Origin: CAYLNM01 sp964385045
GTDB lineage: Bacteria > Planctomycetota > Phycisphaerae > Phycisphaerales > SM1A02
NCBI GenBank assembly: GCA_964385045.1
Contig: CAYLNM010000111.1
Span: forward strand, 1-15,533
Direction of reading: 5' to 3'
Length of the DNA: 15,533 nt
The position numbers and the translations under genes are program-made. Shown here piece after piece: positions 6,191 through 15,533 of the stretch. The notes below the pieces were generated by a model, which ran no database searches, had not been told where the DNA came from, and worked only from the letters and a program-made list of their open reading frames with translations. Position 1 is the first letter of the stretch. Each line of letters begins with the position of its first letter.

Positions 6191-7465
6191 TCAGGCGCCC
6201 GCCGCCGCCTGCTCCTCGGGCAGCGGGCTGTACCGGCTGCCGATGAGCGGAACCTTGTGGTTGGGGTTGGCCTGCTTCGGCATCACCGGGTGGACGAGGA
6301 CGATCAGGGCGATCGCCCCGAGCGAGCCGAGCCAGAGGTAGGGCTGCCAGCCGAAGAAGACGAAGACCGACGTCATCAGCAGCATCACGAGGGCGGCCGG
6401 GATCATGCCCTCCCAGGCGAGCCGCATGAGCTGGTCGAAGCGGAACCGCGGCAGCGTCCACCGCACCACCATCGTGAACAGCACGAGCAGGGCCGCCTTG
6501 CCGATCACCACCGCCGCCTGCAGGTGCACCATCCAGAAGCCGCCGCCGTCGGGCAGGTCGGCCCCGCCGAAGGGGTTGATCGACCAGCCGCCGAGGAACA
6601 GCACCACGAAGAACGCGCTGCCGATGAAGACGTGCACGTACTCGGCGAGGAAGAAGAGGGCCCACTTCATCGACGAGTACTCGGTGTGCCAGCCGCCCAC
6701 CAGCTCCTGCTCGGCCTCGGAGAGGTCGAACGGGGCCCGGTTGGCCTCCGCGAGCATGCAGATGTAGAAGAGCAGCGCCACCGCGGGAAGGTGGACGATG
6801 TTCCACTGGCCCGCGAGCTGGGCCTCGACGATCTCGGTCGGACGCACCGAGCCGATCGCGAGGATCACGCACAGCAGGGCGAGGCCCATCGGGATCTCGT
6901 ACGAGACCATCTGGGCCGAGGCCCGCAGGCCACCGAGGAACGAGTACTTGTTGTTGGACGCCCAGCCGCCGAGGGCGACGCCGTAGACGCCGAGCGAGGC
7001 GGTGGCGACGAGGTAGACGACGCCGATGTTGACGTCGGCCCCCATGATCTTCACCTCGCCGGTCATCGACGCCCCGAAGGTGTCGCGCACCAGGCCGGCG
7101 AAGGGCACCGTCGACAGGTCGAGCGTGCCCGCCCAGGGGATCACGGCGAAGCCGATCAGGGCCGGGATCACCGCGAGGCCCGGGGCGAGGACGAAGAGCA
7201 CCTTGTCGACGCCGCGGGGCGTGAAGTCCTCCTTGAAGAAGAGCTTCAGGCCGTCCGCGATCGGCTGCAGCAGGCCGGCGGGCCCGACGCGGTTGGGGCC
7301 GATGCGGTCCTGCACCCAGGCGGCCACCTTGCGCTCGAGCAGGATGAAGTACGCCGAGGCCCCGAGGCAGAGCTGCAGGATGCCGAAGATCACCAGCGCG
7401 CTGGTGACCAGCTGCGGCGTGACCCAGGCGGGGATCTCGAACGGCAGGCCGGAGGTCGTGGGCAT
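6191..7465 (-). CDS. nuoH: NADH-quinone oxidoreductase subunit H
   Basis: A 424-residue, multi-spanning membrane protein. The NuoH signature is unmistakable: LLERKVAAWVQDRIGPNRVG (42-61), GLLQPIADGLKLFFKED (64-80), and the conserved cytoplasmic loops MVSYEIPMGLALL and EANRAPFDLSEAEQELVGG. NuoH joins the hydrophilic arm of complex I to the membrane arm and forms much of the quinone-binding chamber and the start of the proton path. It is longer than the E. coli protein (325 residues). Extra length comes from an expanded loop (about residues 108-150) and an added C-terminal helix (YLWLGSLGAIALIVLVHPV) with a hydrophilic tail. No other complex I gene is visible in the window; upstream is carB. 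An inverted repeat lies in the leader. No strong Shine-Dalgarno is present. Confidence 0.96.
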   Translation of the reverse strand: MPTTSGLPFEIPAWVTPQLVTSALVIFGILQLCLGASAYFILLERKVAAWVQDRIGPNRVGPAGLLQPIADGLKLFFKEDFTPRGVDKVLFVLAPGLAVIPALIGFAVIPWAGTLDLSTVPFAGLVRDTFGASMTGEVKIMGADVNIGVVYLVATASLGVYGVALGGWASNNKYSFLGGLRASAQMVSYEIPMGLALLCVILAIGSVRPTEIVEAQLAGQWNIVHLPAVALLFYICMLAEANRAPFDLSEAEQELVGGWHTEYSSMKWALFFLAEYVHVFIGSAFFVVLFLGGWSINPFGGADLPDGGGFWMVHLQAAVVIGKAALLVLFTMVVRWTLPRFRFDQLMRLAWEGMIPAALVMLLMTSVFVFFGWQPYLWLGSLGAIALIVLVHPVMPKQANPNHKVPLIGSRYSPLPEEQAAAGA

Positions 7466-7532
7466 GGGGCTCGGTCGTCGCGGGGGCGGGGCGGGACGGC
7501 GGCCGCGCGTCCCGACGGACGAACGGCGGCGG

Positions 7533-7556
7533 CGTCACGACGGGCGGGTCGTGACG
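7533..7556. promoter_or_regulatory. perfect 9-bp inverted repeat upstream of nuoH (operator or leader hairpin)
   Basis: CGTCACGAC (7533-7541), six-base spacer, GTCGTGACG (7548-7556): an exact dyad 68 bases before the nuoH start. If the TACCAT at 7574-7579 is the -10, the dyad falls in the first part of the leader. It could bind a dimeric regulator or fold as an RNA hairpin. Arms and spacing are typical of a helix-turn-helix dimer site. Confidence 0.5.
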
Positions 7557-7573
7557 GACTTCACGAGGGGCGA

Positions 7574-7579
7574 ATGGTA
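7574..7579 (-). promoter_or_regulatory. weak -10 candidate (TACCAT) for nuoH
   Basis: TACCAT matches four of six -10 bases and sits in the only AT-containing patch upstream of nuoH. It would give a leader of about 100 bases that includes the inverted repeat. No -35 match is seen. Confidence 0.25.
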
Positions 7580-7788
7580 GCACTCCGCCGGGCGCCCGGT
7601 CGGACCCCGCCGCGGCGGCGGGACGCGGGGTCGGCGCCGGTCGTCGCCCCCGGCCGCGGCTCGTCTCCGCCGTGACCGGGGCGGGACCACGGCCCGGCCG
7701 GGGCCCGGCTGCGGCCCGCCCCCACCGCTCGGCCGCGTGTCCGCCGGCCGCCTCGCCCGGCCCCCTGGAGCCGGCGCAATCGAGCCCG

Positions 7789-7862
7789 CCTCGGCCCCCC
7801 GCCTCGGCCTCGAGGTCCGTCGGCGGGTCCGGCGTCCACCGCCGGCACCTCGGCCCCCCGCC

Positions 7863-7868
<6 letters not shown>
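7789..7868. repeat. 21-bp direct repeat at the 3' end of carB
   Basis: CCTCGGCCCCCCGCCTCGGC at 7789-7808 recurs at 7848-7867 with one difference (CTCAGC); copies start 59 bases apart. The second copy covers the carB stop codon. It may be a slipped duplication of the gene's 3' end. Confidence 0.55.
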
Positions 7869-11435
<3,567 letters not shown>

Positions 11436-11491
11436 GGGCGGGTCCGCGGGGCCGCGCCGGGAAGTCGGCTGCCGACGCGCAGCGTCCGGGC

Positions 11492-11520
11492 ACCGTACCC
11501 GTCCCGCGCGACGCGAACAA
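11492..11520 (-). promoter_or_regulatory. candidate carB promoter (TTGTTC-17-TACGGT)
   Basis: On the minus strand TTGTTC (11515-11520) and TACGGT (11492-11497) are separated by 17 bases, in the most AT-rich patch of the divergent gap. The leader would be about 50 bases and can fold a small stem (GTCGG/CCGAC, 11464-11476). No Shine-Dalgarno precedes carB. Confidence 0.4.
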
Positions 11521-11524
11521 ACGC

Positions 11525-11549
11525 GGACGACCCTCGTCACCGGTCGTCC
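11525..11549. promoter_or_regulatory. perfect 8-bp inverted repeat between carB and plsC
   Basis: GGACGACC (11525-11532), nine-base spacer, GGTCGTCC (11542-11549). The dyad lies immediately upstream of the proposed carB -35 and about 120 bases upstream of the proposed plsC -35, a usual place for an activator or shared regulator. A protein-binding site is inference from symmetry and position. Confidence 0.45.
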
Positions 11550-11670
11550 CCGGGAGCCGCACCGGCGGCGCGGCCCGCCGGCGGCCCGGACCGGGGAGCC
11601 CGGGCCTCGGATCGGGCCCCGGGAGCGCGGCCCCGGGGACCGCGAACGGGGGAGCCGGGCGGCCCCGAAC

Positions 11671-11699
11671 TTGACCCGGTCGCCGCCGGTCGCCACGCT
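11671..11699 (+). promoter_or_regulatory. possible plsC promoter (TTGACC-17-CACGCT)
   Basis: TTGACC at 11671-11676 matches five of six -35 bases. The hexamer 17 bases on, CACGCT (11694-11699), is a poor -10 that keeps only the A at position 2 and the final T. RNA would begin just before the GGAG at 11709-11712. Confidence 0.3.
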
Positions 11700-11719
11700 C
11701 TCGCCGCCGGAGTGCCCGC

Positions 11720-12493
11720 GTGCTGCGCCTGCTGCTCATCCTCCTCGTCGCGCATCTCGCGCTGATGGCCGCCTGGTACGGCCTCGTCGCCCCGTGGCTG
11801 CGGCGCGGGCCCCGCGGCGAGGTGGTGCTCGGGGGCCTCTGGCGGCTCACCCGCCTCTACGCCCGGGTGCGGCACCGCCTGCGGGTCGAGGGCCGGGAGC
11901 ACCTGCCGCGGGACGACGACGACCACGACGGCCTGATCCTGGTGGCCAACCACACCTCCGCGGTCGATCCCATCCTGCTGCAGGCCCCGAGCCGCTTCTG
12001 GATCCGCTGGATGATGGCCGAGGACATGATGCTGCCCGGCCTCGCGTGGGCGTGGCGGCTGCAGCGGATCATCCCGGTCGACCGGGCCGCGGGGGACAGC
12101 CGGGCGCTCCGCGAGGCGATCCGGCACGTGCGGGACGGCGGATGCGTTGGCGTCTTCCCCGAGGCCCGGCTCGTGCGGCCCCCGGGCGAGATCCGGCCGT
12201 TCCTCTCCGGCGTCGGCCTGCTCGTGGCCCGGACGCGGAAGCCGGTGCTCCTGGCGTGGATCAGCGGCACGCCGTCCACCCGCGACATGCGGACCGCGCT
12301 GAAGTCGACGAGCCGCTCGCGGGTGGTGTTCATCGGCCGCTACGACTTCTCGGGCGAGCGGGACCCCGCGCAGATCACCGAGCAGCTGCGGACGGAGATC
12401 GCCCGCGTCAGCGGCTGGACGATCAACGACGAGCCGCTGCCGATGGGCGAGCCGATGGCCCCGGCCGGGGCGCGGACGCTGCTGGAGCGATGA
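11720..12493 (+). CDS. PlsC-type 1-acylglycerol-3-phosphate acyltransferase
   Basis: A 257-residue membrane protein with an N-terminal hydrophobic helix (about 2-24) and an acyltransferase domain. Motif I is NHTSAVD (77-83), holding the catalytic His-x4-Asp pair; IIPVDR (117-122) is the substrate-binding motif II; motif III is FPEARLVRP (146-154), keeping the Glu but not the usual EGTRS; motif IV is KPVLLAWISG (174-183). PlsC enzymes transfer a fatty acyl chain to lysophosphatidate at the inner membrane. The altered motif III means another acyl acceptor, such as a lysophospholipid or an envelope lipid, is possible. The start is a GTG at 11720, supported by GGAG eight bases... upstream at 11709-11712. 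An ATG at codon 16 would remove half the helix. It is the first gene of the rightward block, followed by a hairpin. Confidence 0.85.
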   Translation: MLRLLLILLVAHLALMAAWYGLVAPWLRRGPRGEVVLGGLWRLTRLYARVRHRLRVEGREHLPRDDDDHDGLILVANHTSAVDPILLQAPSRFWIRWMMAEDMMLPGLAWAWRLQRIIPVDRAAGDSRALREAIRHVRDGGCVGVFPEARLVRPPGEIRPFLSGVGLLVARTRKPVLLAWISGTPSTRDMRTALKSTSRSRVVFIGRYDFSGERDPAQITEQLRTEIARVSGWTINDEPLPMGEPMAPAGARTLLER

Positions 12494-12499
12494 CGGTGG

Positions 12500-12535
12500 G
12501 CCGCGGCGCGGCATCGCCCGCCGGGGCGCCGCGGC
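12500..12535 (+). terminator. 10-bp GC hairpin after plsC
   Basis: GCCGCGGCGC (12500-12509) pairs exactly with GCGCCGCGGC (12526-12535) around a 16-base loop, beginning six bases past the plsC stop. No T run follows. With the separate -10 candidate for ruvA, it suggests plsC and ruvA are different transcription units. Confidence 0.45.
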
Positions 12536-12578
12536 GACCGGGGGCGCGCGACCGGGCGTGCCCCCCACCGCCGCCCAC

Positions 12579-12584
12579 TACACT
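12579..12584 (+). promoter_or_regulatory. candidate -10 box (TACACT) for a leaderless ruvA transcript
   Basis: TACACT ends eight bases before the ruvA ATG in an otherwise almost AT-free stretch. RNA would begin at or next to the start codon; no Shine-Dalgarno or -35 match is seen. Confidence 0.4.
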
Positions 12585-12592
12585 GCCCGCCG

Positions 12593-13285
12593 ATGATCAC
12601 CCGCATCGCCGGCACCCTGGAGACCGTGGAGAGCGGACGCGCGGTCCTCGCGACCGGGCCGATGGCGATCGAGGTGCTCGTGCCCGCGGGCGAGGTGCCG
12701 CGGCTCGCCCTCGCGGCCGGCGGGCCCGTCGTCCTGCACACCATGGTGCTCCTGGAGTCGCAGTCGCAGGGCAGCAGCTTCACGCCGCGGCTGCTCGGCT
12801 TCGCCTCCGAGCGGGACCGGGCGTTCTTCGAGCTGTTCACCACCGTCAAGGGGATCGGCCCCCGCAAGGCGCTGCGGGCCCTCGCCCGGCCGACGGGCGA
12901 GGTCGCGGCCGCGATCGCGTCCGAGGACGTGGCCGCCCTCACCGCCCTGCCCGAGATCGGCAAGCGGACGGCCCAGACGATCGTGGCCGAGCTCGCCGGG
13001 AAGGTGGACCCGTGGGTGGACCCCGCCGCCCTCGACGCCCCGGCCGGGGCCGGGGCGGGAGCGACCGGCGGGTCCGCGCCCGCGGCCCCGGTGCGGCCGG
13101 CGACGGCCGGCGAGCTGCCCGCCCCCGCCCTCGACGCCCTGCGGATCCTCGTCGACAGCCTCGGCGAGGCCCCGGCCCGGGCCAGCGTCCTGGTGGAGAC
13201 CGTCATGCGGGACGAGCCGGAGCTCGCCGACCCGGCCGCGATCATCGAGGCGGCGTACCGGTCGCCGGAGACGGCGGGCGGCTGA
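12593..13285 (+). CDS. ruvA: Holliday junction branch migration complex subunit RuvA
   Basis: A 230-residue RuvA. It binds the four-way DNA junction as a tetramer and loads the RuvB motor. Domain I (OB fold, 1 to about 65) starts MITRIAGTLE. Domain II has two helix-hairpin-helix motifs, VKGIGPRKA (85-93) and LPEIGKRTAQTI (119-130). An Ala/Gly/Pro-rich flexible linker (about 145-175) leads to the small domain III (about 177-222), which contacts RuvB. The linker is longer than in E. coli, where the whole protein is 203 residues. RuvB and RuvC are not in the window; ruvX lies two genes downstream. The ATG at 12593 matches the conserved N-terminus. Confidence 0.95.
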   Translation: MITRIAGTLETVESGRAVLATGPMAIEVLVPAGEVPRLALAAGGPVVLHTMVLLESQSQGSSFTPRLLGFASERDRAFFELFTTVKGIGPRKALRALARPTGEVAAAIASEDVAALTALPEIGKRTAQTIVAELAGKVDPWVDPAALDAPAGAGAGATGGSAPAAPVRPATAGELPAPALDALRILVDSLGEAPARASVLVETVMRDEPELADPAAIIEAAYRSPETAGG

Positions 13286-13305
13286 GCGGCCGGACCGCCG
13301 GAGGC

Positions 13306-13355
13306 GGCGGGGACGGGTGGCGGGGACGGGAGGCGGGGACGGGTGGCGAGACGGT
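13306..13355. repeat. 13-bp tandem repeat between ruvA and the guanylyltransferase gene
   Basis: Units GGCGGGGACGGG(T/A) lie at 13306-13318, 13319-13331 and 13332-13344, with a degenerate part-copy at 13345-13355. It fills about half of the 110-base gap. A variable copy number here would alter spacing between the genes. Confidence 0.8.
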
Positions 13356-13385
13356 CGCCCCCGGCACGAGGACGACTGCGGAGAC

Positions 13386-13391
13386 GAGGAG
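13386..13391 (+). promoter_or_regulatory. Shine-Dalgarno sequence of the guanylyltransferase gene
   Basis: GAGGAG lies four bases before the ATG at 13396 and decides this start within a frame that is open far upstream. Confidence 0.6.
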
Positions 13392-13395
13392 CCCG

Positions 13396-14541
13396 ATGCG
13401 CTACGCGATGATCATGGCCGGCGGGTCCGGCACCCGGCTCTGGCCGATGAGCCAGCCCGGCCGTCCGAAGCAGCTGCTGCCGCTCGTGGGCGGGCGCACG
13501 CTGCTCGACGTGGCCTCCGACCGGCTCGAGGGCCTCGTGCCGCCCGAGCGCCGCTACCTCTGCACCGCCGAGGCGCTCCGCTCCACGATCCGCCGCGAGT
13601 ACCCGCAGTTCGGCGAGCGGCAGATCCTCGGCGAGCCCGAGGGGCGCGACACCGTCAACGCCGTCGCCTTCACCGCCGCGGTGCTGGAGCGCCGCGACCC
13701 CGACGCCGTCTTCGCCGTCCTCACCTCCGACCACGTGATCGAGCCCGAGGAGCGGTTCCGGGCGGCCCTCGAGACGGGCTACGCGCTGGTGGAGGACGAT
13801 CCCGCCCGCTTCGTGACGTTCGCGATCACGCCGACCGAGGCCGCGACCGGGTACGGCTACGTCGAGCGCGGGGCCGGGATCGCCGGCTTCGACGGGGCGA
13901 CGGTGGTCGAGCGGTTCGTCGAGAAGCCCGACCGCGCGACCGCCGAGGCCTTCCTCGCCGCGGGCACCTTCGGCTGGAACAGCGGCATGTTCGTCTTCCA
14001 CGCCGGCACCTTCATGGCGGCGATGGAGCGGCACCTGCCCGAGAGCCACGCCGCGATGCGGCGGATCGCGGCGGCCTGGGACGGGCCGGAGCAGCAGGCG
14101 GTCCTCGACCGCGAGTACCCGGAGCTCCGGAGGCTCAGCGTCGACTACGGGATCATGGAGCCCGCCGCCGCCGACCCCGCGATCACGATCTGCGCGGTGG
14201 CGATGGACGTGCGGTGGGCCGACCTGGGCAGCTGGACGAGCGTGGCCGAGACCCTGCCCGCCGACGCGGACGGGAACCGAGCCAACGTGCGGACGCACCA
14301 CCTCGACGCCCGGAACGTGACCGTGGTCGGCGAGCGGCCCGAGGAGCTGGTGAGCGTCATCGGACGATCCGACCTCGTGGTGGTCCGGTCGGGCCGCCGC
14401 ACGCTGATCTGCGCCCCCGAGGACGTGCAGCGGGTCCGCGAGGTCGCCGAGGCGACCGACTTCGCCCGGCCGCCGGGCGGGACGGGGGGCTCGGGCGACG
14501 CCGGGGCGAGCGGGAGCGGACCGGGCGGCGCCGGGCCGTGA
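13396..14541 (+). CDS. mannose-1-phosphate guanylyltransferase (GDP-mannose pyrophosphorylase)
   Basis: A 381-residue nucleotidyltransferase that joins mannose-1-phosphate and GTP to give GDP-mannose, the donor for mannose- and fucose-containing surface glycans. The N-terminal AGGSGTRLWPMSQPGRPKQL (8-27) is the nucleotide-binding and catalytic signature; LTSDHVI and the sugar-phosphate-binding FVEKP (174-178) follow, then GWNSGMFVF and DYGIME with VAMDVRWADLGSW, all characteristic of the ManC/CpsB group. It lacks the phosphomannose-isomerase domain of the bifunctional forms. The last 25 or so residues are Gly/Ser-rich filler. The frame is open upstream through ruvA and plsC, but the motif position and GAGGAG fix the start. 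Its TGA overlaps the GTG of ruvX by four bases, so the two are translated together. Confidence 0.93.
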   Translation: MRYAMIMAGGSGTRLWPMSQPGRPKQLLPLVGGRTLLDVASDRLEGLVPPERRYLCTAEALRSTIRREYPQFGERQILGEPEGRDTVNAVAFTAAVLERRDPDAVFAVLTSDHVIEPEERFRAALETGYALVEDDPARFVTFAITPTEAATGYGYVERGAGIAGFDGATVVERFVEKPDRATAEAFLAAGTFGWNSGMFVFHAGTFMAAMERHLPESHAAMRRIAAAWDGPEQQAVLDREYPELRRLSVDYGIMEPAAADPAITICAVAMDVRWADLGSWTSVAETLPADADGNRANVRTHHLDARNVTVVGERPEELVSVIGRSDLVVVRSGRRTLICAPEDVQRVREVAEATDFARPPGGTGGSGDAGASGSGPGGAGP

Positions 14542-15074
14542 CCCGCTTCCTCGCCGTCGACCTCGGCGACCGCCGCACCGGGACCGCCACCGGCGACGAC
14601 CAGACCGGCTTCGCGGCGCCCGGAACGGTGCTCGAGGTGCCGCGGGGGCCGCGGCTGGTGGCGGCCCTGGTCCGGGCGGCGGCGGAGGCGGATGCCGATG
14701 CCCTCGTGCTCGGGCTGCCGCTGAACATGGACGACAGCGAGGGGCCGCGAGCGCGGCTGACGCGAACGTTCGCGGCGGAGCTGGCCGCGGCCACCGGGAG
14801 ACCGGTGCACCTGCAGGACGAGCGGCTGACGAGCTTCGCGGCCGAGGAGGCGCTGGCCGGCAGCGGCCGGACCCGGCGGGAGAAGAAGCGGCGGCGCGAT
14901 GCGCTGGCGGCGGCCGAGCTGCTCCGCGACTTCCTCGAGGCCGGCGGCCCCGGCGCGAGCGGGGCCGAGGTGGTGCGGCCGGGCGCCGGGGCCGCGGCCT
15001 CCCCGCCGACGCGGCCGCCCGACGCCGGTGGGCGCGGCGAGGACCGTGGTCGCGGCGAGGACGAACACGGCTGA
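14538..15074 (+). CDS. ruvX: RuvX/YqgF putative Holliday junction resolvase
   Basis: A 178-residue RNase-H-like nuclease. The family motifs are present: FLAVDLGDRRTG (4-15) with catalytic Asp 8, LVLGLPLNMDDSEGPRA (57-72), QDERLTSFAAEEAL (93-106) with Glu 95, and RRDALAAAELL (119-129) with Asp 121. In E. coli YqgF acts in 16S rRNA 5'-end maturation; other members cleave Holliday junctions, so both names are in use. A 45-residue Gly/Ala/Pro tail follows the domain and is not part of the family. The start is the GTG in the GTGA overlap with the preceding gene; no Shine-Dalgarno is needed if coupled. Confidence 0.9.
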   Translation: MTRFLAVDLGDRRTGTATGDDQTGFAAPGTVLEVPRGPRLVAALVRAAAEADADALVLGLPLNMDDSEGPRARLTRTFAAELAAATGRPVHLQDERLTSFAAEEALAGSGRTRREKKRRRDALAAAELLRDFLEAGGPGASGAEVVRPGAGAAASPPTRPPDAGGRGEDRGRGEDEHG

Positions 15075-15192
15075 CGGCACCGATCGAGCGGCCGCCCGGG
15101 CTGCCGGCCCCGACTGCGGCGACGATGGCCGCGGGCTCGAGGACGACCGTCCCCGCCCGGCGTGCGGATTCCCCGCCGGTCCGGAGACGGTC

Positions 15193-15533
15193 GTGCTCGT
15201 CGGGCGCGGATTCCTCGGCCGCCCGGGCCGCCGGCTCGGCCTCGCGCTGCGCTTCTCCGGTCTCGGCCTGCCGCCGGTGATCGGCGGTCCGGCGTCGAGG
15301 ATGCCGGCGATCGCCGGGCTCGCGGTGCTGGGCTTCTCCTTCGCGGCCGGTCGGCCCCCCGGGTCGACGACGCGTCCCCACCGGCTCGCCCTCGCCCGGG
15401 CCGGCGTGGGCCGCGGCCCCGCCGGCGCGCGGCTCGCGTCCTTCGCGGGGGCCGACGTGCCGCGATTCCGCGTCGCCCGCGCCGCCCGCGCCGCCCGCGC
15501 CGCTCGCGTGGTCCGCCGGCGGCCCACCCCGGA
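15193..15533 (+). CDS. possible protein of unknown function, N-terminal part (runs off the right edge)
   Basis: A frame open from before 15193 to the window end. From the GTG at 15193 it gives 113 residues rich in Gly, Arg, Leu and Ala, with a moderately hydrophobic stretch (IAGLAVLGFSFAAG) and an RAA repeat near the end. Support is statistical: in this frame A and T fall mostly at codon position 2, then 1, and rarely 3, the pattern of the real genes here. A GGAG lies six bases upstream. No domain is recognised. The stretch 15075-15192 before it has no clear gene. It may equally be non-coding GC-rich DNA, since several frames are open here. Confidence 0.3.
   Translation, partial: MLVGRGFLGRPGRRLGLALRFSGLGLPPVIGGPASRMPAIAGLAVLGFSFAAGRPPGSTTRPHRLALARAGVGRGPAGARLASFAGADVPRFRVARAARAARAARVVRRRPTP
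15476..15502. repeat. 9-bp tandem repeat, three copies
   Basis: CCCGCGCCG occurs three times in a row. In the possible right-edge frame it encodes Arg-Ala-Ala repeats. It is short and may be simple GC slippage. Confidence 0.7.

Larger units (their letters stand above)
7466..7862. other. gap between nuoH and carB
   Basis: The 397-base gap holds the perfect inverted repeat at 7533-7556, a possible -10 (TACCAT, minus strand, 7574-7579) for nuoH, a GC hairpin (GGGGCGGG 7678-7685 / CCCGCCCC 7715-7722) that could close the carB transcript, a 6-bp stem at 7829-7845, and a 21-bp direct repeat (7789-7809 and 7848-7868). Open frames crossing it give only Pro/Arg/Gly-rich translations without any domain, so I call no gene here. 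Confidence 0.55.

Noticed and set aside
13306..13355. Short repeats as a possible CRISPR array
   Set aside because: Units are directly adjacent with no unique spacers and are only 13 bp long.
12340..15381. 1013-codon minus-strand frame at the right side
   Set aside because: It is antisense to ruvA, the guanylyltransferase and ruvX, all certain. The translation is Arg/Gly/Pro/Asp-rich without motifs.

Overview
The window is extremely GC-rich, with coding frames that almost always end codons in G or C. Its gene content looks like a Gram-negative bacterium with a complete outer membrane (an OprO/OprP-type porin). Porin, NuoH and CarB sequence style and the small Trp/Arg-rich protein suggest Planctomycetota, probably a Phycisphaerae-like lineage. 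That placement is inference from sequence character; no marker gene here proves it.

Layout. Positions 1-11435 are transcribed leftward (minus strand). In transcription order the genes are carB (large subunit of carbamoyl-phosphate synthase), nuoH (membrane subunit of complex I), a 69-residue basic Trp-rich protein, a class I SAM methyltransferase, radA, a phosphate-selective-type porin, a membrane-anchored DUF3179 protein, and the first 35 codons of a collagen-like Gly-X-Y protein that runs off the left edge. From 11720 rightward (plus strand) come a PlsC-type acyltransferase, ruvA, a mannose-1-phosphate guanylyltransferase and ruvX (YqgF), then a partial open frame of unknown function that runs off the right edge. 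The 284-base gap between carB and plsC is a divergent promoter region containing a clean inverted repeat.

Most genes are housekeeping: pyrimidine/arginine precursor synthesis, respiration, recombination and repair (RadA, RuvA, and RuvX, which may also act in rRNA maturation), phospholipid synthesis, and GDP-mannose supply for surface glycans. No mobile element, CRISPR array, tRNA or rRNA was seen. ruvA and ruvX sit in one directional block, with the mannose nucleotidyltransferase between them and overlapping ruvX by four bases (GTGA). The same GTGA overlap joins DUF3179 to the collagen-like frame.

The less ordinary content is at the edges and in the gaps. It comprises the coupled collagen-like frame; a small Trp/Arg-rich protein between nuoH and the methyltransferase; two perfect inverted repeats upstream of nuoH and carB; TAnnnT boxes 5-8 bases before the ATG of three genes, suggesting leaderless transcripts; and short GC-rich tandem repeats (periods 27, 20, 13 and 9) in or beside several gaps. 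I saw no clear multi-gene defence or secretion system. The strongest candidates for something undescribed are the collagen-like/DUF3179 pair and the small protein.
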